64,000 nucleotides of DNA, from positions 10,230,001-10,294,000 of the forward strand of contig CM082579.2 in the NCBI GenBank assembly GCA_040954595.2, read 5' to 3'. Within the stretch, counting starts at the first letter, position 1. Every line of letters begins with the position of its first letter. Below are positions 63,101-64,000 of this stretch, piece after piece. The notes under the pieces were generated by a model. That model worked only from the letters and a program-made list of their open reading frames with translations, was not told the origin of the DNA and searched no databases. This DNA is from Balanoglossus misakiensis (Eukaryota > Hemichordata). A program made the translations under genes and the position numbers.

Positions 63101-64000
63101 AAATATATATTTTTTTATTTAGCGACTTTGATTTTTAAATTTGAAAAAGCCTATTGACAGATTTGTGTATTTCCTTTTGCTCATTGTATCCTATCCTGTA
63201 TGCAATCCGTCCTTCTTTTATACGATGAATCTCTTTGTTTTACATGCTTTGTCCTTTTTACTAATGTTCTACAGAGCGTTGCCCGACAGGCAGTTATTCT
63301 GCAGATGGACTTCAACCGTGTTTACTTTGTCCTCGGAGATACTATCAACCCCAAACTGGGCAACGCCAGTGCGTCCTCTGTGGAGGATCAAACACAACCA
63401 TCGGTGAAGGAAGTACATCTATTGACGATTGTTTTGGTGAGTACCAGTAAAGAAGTTATGTCAATGTCATGTATGACTGTTTTGAGGTTTATTCACTGAA
63501 TCCCCCTCTGTGAAAAGAATCGAAGAAACGTGAATTCTAAACATTGGATACTAAATCTCTTGAATTGCGTTGTTTGTCAGTGAGATCTATGGAAACTGTA
63601 CAGTCATGCTCAGAAAAGACACTATCCTTACATAAAGGAAGGTTTCTCAGGTTGCTTGGGCTTATACATAAAAGCACTAAACAGTGCATTTTGTTTTAAT
63701 CATGTACACCAAACTGTTCAATTTTTTACTTTGGTGTGATATATTGGCCTCTCCATAAATTGCTGCCGTTACCCTATGCAGTAATACTAGTTTATTTCGT
63801 GTGAATCGCTCCATTCATTTCACATTCAGTAAATGCATTTTTCGGTTCAATTTTTTCTTCTGTCCGGGGCACCTTCCTATGTACGGAAATATATGCTTGA
63901 GGCGAAACATTCATATGTACAATAATGGTTGGATTCCATGCTCTTTCTAATATTCATGATCTCTCTTAAAAGTGGTAAATTGTATTAACATCTGTTTAGG
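33031..64000 (+). CDS. SVEP1/hyalin-like secreted multidomain protein (sushi, HYR, GCC2/GCC3), 3' end outside window
   Basis: There are 32 coding exons (listed separately), adding to 6037 nt or about 2012 residues so far. The order is signal peptide, Pro/Thr linker, HYR, two sushi, HYR, five sushi, HYR, three sushi, HYR, three sushi, HYR, two sushi, two HYR, one sushi, a unique 181-residue exon, then at least three GCC2/GCC3 modules. That makes 16 sushi and 7 HYR domains. All sushi domains seen have the six-cysteine form known from selectins and SVEP1. All exon joints are phase 1 except inside split HYR domains, which marks growth by exon shuffling and duplication. The family consists of secreted adhesion and matrix proteins. 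Many N-x-S/T sites suggest heavy glycosylation. An acceptor-like CTGTTTAG ends at 63999, so the next exon may begin at 64000. Orthology to SVEP1 is inference. Confidence 0.88.
33095..34410. other. First part of intron 1
   Basis: No recognisable exon, RNA gene or element boundary before the recombinase remnant. The 97-codon frame at 33354-33647 has no known domain. Confidence 0.45.
34411..35028 (-). pseudogene. Truncated Crypton-like tyrosine recombinase (DUF3504 type)
   Basis: A 205-codon frame inside intron 1 of the sushi gene, on the opposite strand. It holds the C-terminal half of a tyrosine recombinase: H-x-x-R in NHSARKACVQRL, then LSGHKNVSSLNRYA with the second His and the candidate Tyr nucleophile. 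A Ser/Thr/Asn-rich stretch, GMFANAQIFGGTFNF and a PKRRRIIFPDSDDS end follow, as in the many animal Crypton-derived recombinase copies. The N-terminal half, including the first catalytic Arg, is missing. Thirteen bases above the start (35042) a foldback element is inserted. Skipping it, the frame goes on about 15 codons (with an FLHNQLMGINKL-like join) to a stop. It is very likely dead. Confidence 0.8.
35042..35689. mobile_element. hAT-like foldback element with 8-bp TSD
   Basis: Inverted arms of almost 300 bp (35042-35337 and 35393-35689), about 97 percent alike by eye, surround a 55-bp loop. The ends are CACAGGAAGCTGTGATATTT and its near-complement. The 8-bp direct repeat GATTGTGT flanks it exactly (35034-35041 and 35690-35697). 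An 8-bp target duplication is the hAT hallmark. The ends are only loosely CAGG-like, so the superfamily call is moderate. It interrupts the recombinase remnant. Confidence 0.75.
36190..36500. repeat. Dispersed repeat, copy 1
   Basis: About 290 bp match the reverse complement of 61845-62115. Shared blocks include GATATCAAATGACGTCAGAC, CCAGATGACGGG, TGAGGCTGATGAGGCAC and AACTTTTACT. Both copies lie in introns of the sushi gene in opposite orientation. Ends and class are unclear. Confidence 0.75.
36504..36684. repeat. Long foldback hairpin
   Basis: Arms of about 80 bp (CATGATGACTGACAATGAGG against its imperfect complement ending at 36684) fold around CCGAGGGCATAGCCCGAGG. It is CpG-rich and similar in style to 6739-6881 and 36945-37105. 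Confidence 0.8.
36945..37105. repeat. Long foldback hairpin
   Basis: Arms of about 75 bp share TACCGGGATTTATGTCC and GTACATCGTAC on opposite strands around a CGACGCTGCGAGTC centre. It lies in intron 1 of the sushi gene. Confidence 0.85.
37106..38906. other. Rest of intron 1
   Basis: Apart from the CT run I see no gene or transposon end in this stretch. Confidence 0.45.
37816..37871. repeat. (CT)n microsatellite
   Basis: A pure CT run followed by an impure pyrimidine tract to about 37915, in intron 1. Confidence 0.95.
38907..38945 (+). CDS. Exon 2: Pro/Thr-rich linker (39 nt)
   Basis: The exon follows TTTTAG and ends at GTAAGT. It encodes QRQDPPPTTPPPKG, keeps phase 1 at both ends and joins the signal peptide to the first HYR domain across a 5.8 kb first intron. 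Its small size makes it less certain than its neighbours. Confidence 0.7.
39224..39344 (+). CDS. Exon 3: HYR domain 1, first half
   Basis: It encodes VFSKCPGNL followed by VTWTQPTATPSYAT, the start of a HYR domain (CP, then W-x-x-P-x-A). It enters in phase 1 and leaves in phase 2. Confidence 0.8.
40506..40636 (+). CDS. Exon 4: HYR domain 1, second half
   Basis: It completes the HYR fold with GTYFSIGRHTIQYEAKTTSG and CTFSFTVA, the usual G-x-H-x-I-x-Y-x-A and C-x-F-x-V strands. Phase 2 in, phase 1 out. Confidence 0.8.
40819..41004 (+). CDS. Exon 5: sushi domain 1
   Basis: A six-cysteine sushi: CSTLSRP, GSISC, GSICWYSCNQGYYLSG, REC, then W and ATC. Phase 1-1. Confidence 0.85.
42143..42346 (+). 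CDS. Exon 6: sushi domain 2
   Basis: Begins ARRCQPAFTGIQRGSVSC, with GTVCTHRCDSGYSISG and a terminal W...PSC. The acceptor is ATTAATCAG with a weak pyrimidine tract, but the phase-1 join is exact. Confidence 0.8.
43059..43310 (+). CDS. Exon 7: HYR domain 2 (single exon)
   Basis: A complete HYR in one exon: PRFSSCPSQVTVEAG, WTVPEVTDNSG, then VVIYSARDSAGNTAQCSF. Phase 1-1. Confidence 0.9.
44072..44248 (+). CDS. Exon 8: sushi domain 3
   Basis: VTTCPIFPAIPHLSITC, GSECVFQCNEGYDLIG, TTC, GQWSDDPPIC: six cysteines and the conserved Trp. Phase 1-1. Confidence 0.9.
44610..44792 (+). CDS. Exon 9: sushi domain 4
   Basis: VECPVLPPPINGQF, then KCYFECNVGYELIG and W...PIC. Six cysteines, phase 1-1. Confidence 0.9.
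44905..45102 (+). CDS. Exon 10: sushi domain 5
   Basis: KTCARPATNTS, TDC, STCGLSCGEGYYLEG, VSC, EWLPSLPSC. Only 112 nt of intron separate it from exon 9. Phase 1-1. Confidence 0.88.
45781..45981 (+). CDS. Exon 11: sushi domain 6
   Basis: ITCESDNLPAPANGVKSC, DTCQLSCNYGYLP, RTC, IWDNGTITC. A second acceptor at 45750 (TTTTCAG) is also in frame and would add 10 codons; the 45780 site gives the usual short lead before the first Cys. Confidence 0.85.
46191..46636. repeat. (TACA)n tetranucleotide microsatellite
   Basis: About 18 nt of TACG units lead into over 420 nt of TACA units, with a single break (CTGTTA near 46281). It ends 48 nt before exon 12. Open frames of YIHT or MYVC repeats here are artefacts. 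Confidence 0.97.
46685..46891 (+). CDS. Exon 12: sushi domain 7
   Basis: VKCESLPAPLHGEVMNC, SVCVTECNIGYTGNG, SC, GQWDGSPLVC. The acceptor lies only 48 nt downstream of a tetranucleotide repeat of about 440 nt. Phase 1-1. Confidence 0.88.
47069..47172 (+). CDS. Exon 13: HYR domain 3, first half
   Basis: PPELTCPGDRSYITSFRQ then QPWADWEPVM, leaving in phase 0. The CP and the aromatic-Pro positions fit a HYR start. Confidence 0.8.
47352..47520 (+). CDS. Exon 14: HYR domain 3, second half
   Basis: ATDAGAQFP, then FSEGTHTLTYEAQDGVG and CSFRLTVR. Phase 0 in, phase 1 out. Confidence 0.82.
47995..48213 (+). CDS. Exon 15: sushi domain 8
   Basis: TKCNGLVPPSNGYLE, GSC, TQCEARCDVGHYLSS, MSC, GSWIGTMPEC. 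Phase 1-1. Confidence 0.9.
48345..48524 (+). CDS. Exon 16: sushi domain 9 (divergent end)
   Basis: VTCVLPSVTNGYIVGC, TPCQFKCNLGFATPNG, PC, then GDFNC. The usual Trp before the last Cys is replaced by Phe (TFGDFNC). Phase 1-1. Confidence 0.85.
48851..49045 (+). CDS. Exon 17: sushi domain 10
   Basis: VTCPGPLTLANGEVSPVGC, TLCYLTCNSGFEQSG, HC, GVWHDQTDTLC. Phase 1-1. Confidence 0.9.
49249..49384 (+). CDS. Exon 18: HYR domain 4, first half
   Basis: PSFNTTCPAYVTTEADLG then FDEPTATDNSGSVTV, a very typical HYR start. Leaves in phase 2, at a position like that in HYR 1. Confidence 0.85.
49994..50112 (+). CDS. Exon 19: HYR domain 4, second half
   Basis: GDVFGEGQTTVTYIATDATG then NFAQCNIIVTVE, the classic HYR ending. 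Phase 2 in, phase 1 out. Confidence 0.88.
50363..50551 (+). CDS. Exon 20: sushi domain 11
   Basis: HRCPVLQTPTGGQLLC, QNCSFSCREGYNLIG, RTC, YWDGVSATC. Phase 1-1. Confidence 0.9.
50830..51021 (+). CDS. Exon 21: sushi domain 12
   Basis: VTCEALATPINGVKSGC, TICTMYCNHGYQAVG, RC, GKWSFNNFTC. Phase 1-1. It is followed by a 4.7 kb intron holding a CACTA-like element. Confidence 0.9.
51105..51240. repeat. GTT / GAT / GGT trinucleotide tract
   Basis: Consecutive runs of GTT, then GAT, then GGT triplets precede the left end of the CACTA-like element in intron 21. GAT-type sequence resumes after its right end (about 55640), so the element landed inside a triplet repeat. Confidence 0.95.
52929..53623. 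repeat. Minisatellite, 70-bp unit, about 10 copies
   Basis: The block ACACTACGATATGGTGCCAT recurs every 70 bp from 52950 to 53581. The first unit is slightly divergent; the others differ mainly by A/C in CCTA(A/C)TGTTATAGGC. It is inside the CACTA-like element. Confidence 0.95.
54350..54880. repeat. Three diverged tandem units of about 210 bp
   Basis: Recurring order: ATGATCAA, CAGTATA, ATGCATAAACAAA, ATGAANGGGGATG, GGGCCCCACTCC. The copies begin at about 54360, 54570 and 54790. A C-run lies just before at about 54309. Confidence 0.6.
55737..55937 (+). CDS. Exon 22: sushi domain 13
   Basis: VECSALPPIDGITVSPSTC, DTCTSSCSQSGYTLEP, TC, GQWSSDYSNATC. Phase 1-1. Confidence 0.9.
56080..56322 (+). 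CDS. Exon 23: HYR domain 5 (single exon)
   Basis: DPIFTNCPDDVIVYADRASN, VNWNVTAEDNDGEVPTISC, then SGDHSITCIATDQSQNENTC. Phase 1-1. Confidence 0.92.
56784..56972 (+). CDS. Exon 24: sushi domain 14
   Basis: RRCQSLPVPAYGETVETC, STCSVRCQSGYRLLGS, TC, YWYTVQQPTC. The donor is GTTAGT, so slightly off consensus. Phase 1-1. Confidence 0.88.
57388..57597 (+). CDS. Exon 25: sushi domain 15
   Basis: TECEPLTVSDKVEISPLGC, TVCAFSCSNSFTLIG, VTC, GTWDRMIELDNISC. Phase 1-1. Confidence 0.9.
57964..58475. mobile_element. TTAA-flanked MITE, family E
   Basis: TTAA then AGGCACGTAAGCTG at the left and CAGCTTATGTGCCT then TTAA at the right bound 512 bp inside intron 25. The ends follow the same AGG/CCT rule as families A to C. 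Confidence 0.7.
58476..59651. other. Rest of intron 25
   Basis: I searched this stretch for a further phase 1-1 sushi or HYR exon and found none. GGTCAAAGGTCAGGTCAAAG at about 59039 holds AGGTCA-like half sites but nothing else supports a function. Confidence 0.5.
59652..59900 (+). CDS. Exon 26: HYR domain 6 (single exon)
   Basis: APTINACPAPIHATLVD, FTQPTATDNDGMIPTV, then VVYRFCDQAQNCADCAFVIY. The usual Y-x-A-x-D is Y-R-F-C-D here, with extra cysteines. Phase 1-1. Confidence 0.88.
60277..60525 (+). CDS. Exon 27: HYR domain 7 (divergent)
   Basis: PIVVYCPPNKTQTTTTRET, VSWTEPIFQDPRGGPLQI, then HTIHYIATKPQNGKTVSCTF. The T-D after the Pro is missing, but the fold markers remain. Phase 1-1. Confidence 0.85.
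60703..60903 (+). CDS. Exon 28: sushi domain 16
   Basis: LTCPALRPPTNGGLAC, SFCTLFCNSEYSILRD, YVC, GNWLYDYVPDC. The donor is GTGGGA. The intron before it (60526-60702) is 177 nt and has no stop in frame. Phase 1-1. Confidence 0.85.
61166..61708 (+). CDS. Exon 29: unique cysteine-containing region with basic site
   Basis: The 181-residue exon fits neither sushi nor HYR. It contains ACPNATEYIENTFLNLLNGS, then NVEVTCGDCTSC and a basic ARRKRDT stretch that looks like a furin-type site, followed by a second KR. A beta-rich WQYELRIDFQFER part and a CDDGFIPNNLDYVC end follow. A segment in this place, between sushi/HYR and GCC2/GCC3 modules, also exists in SVEP1, as far as I recall. Its function is unknown. 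Confidence 0.82.
61845..62115. repeat. Dispersed repeat, copy 2 (inverted)
   Basis: This is the partner of 36190-36500, located between exons 29 and 30. No coding potential is shared between the two copies. Confidence 0.75.
62311..62472 (+). CDS. Exon 30: GCC2/GCC3 (ephrin-receptor-like) module 1
   Basis: ACTTGQFFVNETKSCVLCEKG, then YYQDEQAQLECIECPFGTST and EGTVNSTDC: the C-x-x-G-Y-Y...C-x-x-C-P-x-G-x-x-T spacing of this module. 162 nt, phase 1-1. The acceptor is CCCGTAG. Confidence 0.85.
62757..62918 (+). CDS. Exon 31: GCC2/GCC3 module 2
   Basis: QCLSGSFSTTGVEVCQTCP, IGYYQSEVGQTSCVACPDNT, then FEC. Exactly 162 nt like its neighbours, phase 1-1. Confidence 0.9.
63275..63436 (+). CDS. Exon 32: GCC2/GCC3 module 3
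   Basis: RCPTGSYSADGLQPCLLCPR, YYQPQTGQRQCVLCGGSNTT, then IDDCF. 162 nt, phase 1-1, donor GTGAGT. The gene continues; nothing further is coding until the acceptor-like site at the window end. Confidence 0.9.
63437..64000. other. Intron 32, running to the window end
   Basis: No coding module is visible. The last bases, CTGTTTAG followed by one G, look like a splice acceptor ending at 63999, so exon 33 probably starts at 64000. Confidence 0.55.

Overview
The window is nuclear DNA from an animal, most likely a marine invertebrate deuterostome (hemichordate, cephalochordate or echinoderm; I cannot decide which). The reasons are phase-1 introns with GT-AG ends, a very large extracellular sushi/HYR gene, a membrane carboxylesterase pair, a Crypton-type recombinase remnant, long microsatellites and many small DNA transposons. 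Nothing prokaryotic is present.

Layout. 1-7450 is a satellite-like array of a roughly 2.1 kb repeat; the first two units are almost identical, later ones are degenerate and interrupted. 7450-19300 is gene-poor and packed with non-autonomous DNA transposons whose ends and target-site duplications can be read directly: MULE-like (10-bp TSD), Harbinger-like (TAA), mariner-like (TA, with empty sites inside the window) and several TTAA families. 19320-27095 is a large inverted duplication carrying two head-to-head copies of a two-exon, membrane-anchored type-B carboxylesterase gene. Copy 1 (minus) has a normal GESAG nucleophile elbow; copy 2 (plus) has GRSAG. 27100-32830 holds a 217-nt GT run, a decayed 5S rRNA gene with a second partial 5S copy, and a tandem segmental duplication.

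33031-64000 is one plus-strand gene that runs off the right edge. I resolved 32 exons by splice sites and frame: signal peptide, Pro/Thr linker, then 16 six-cysteine sushi domains and 7 HYR domains in mixed order, a long unique exon with a basic cleavage-like site, and three GCC2/GCC3 (ephrin-receptor-like) modules. This order recalls the SVEP1/hyalin group of secreted matrix proteins. Every exon joint is phase 1 except those inside the three split HYR domains. A TATA box and initiator lie at the expected spacing upstream.

The introns of this gene carry further elements. Intron 1 has a truncated Crypton-like tyrosine recombinase with a foldback hAT-like element beside it. Intron 21 has a 4.4 kb CACTA-like element with dense palindromic subterminal repeats and a 70-bp minisatellite. 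Intron 27 is 177 nt, a multiple of three and stop-free, so its retention would insert a hydrophobic segment without breaking the frame.
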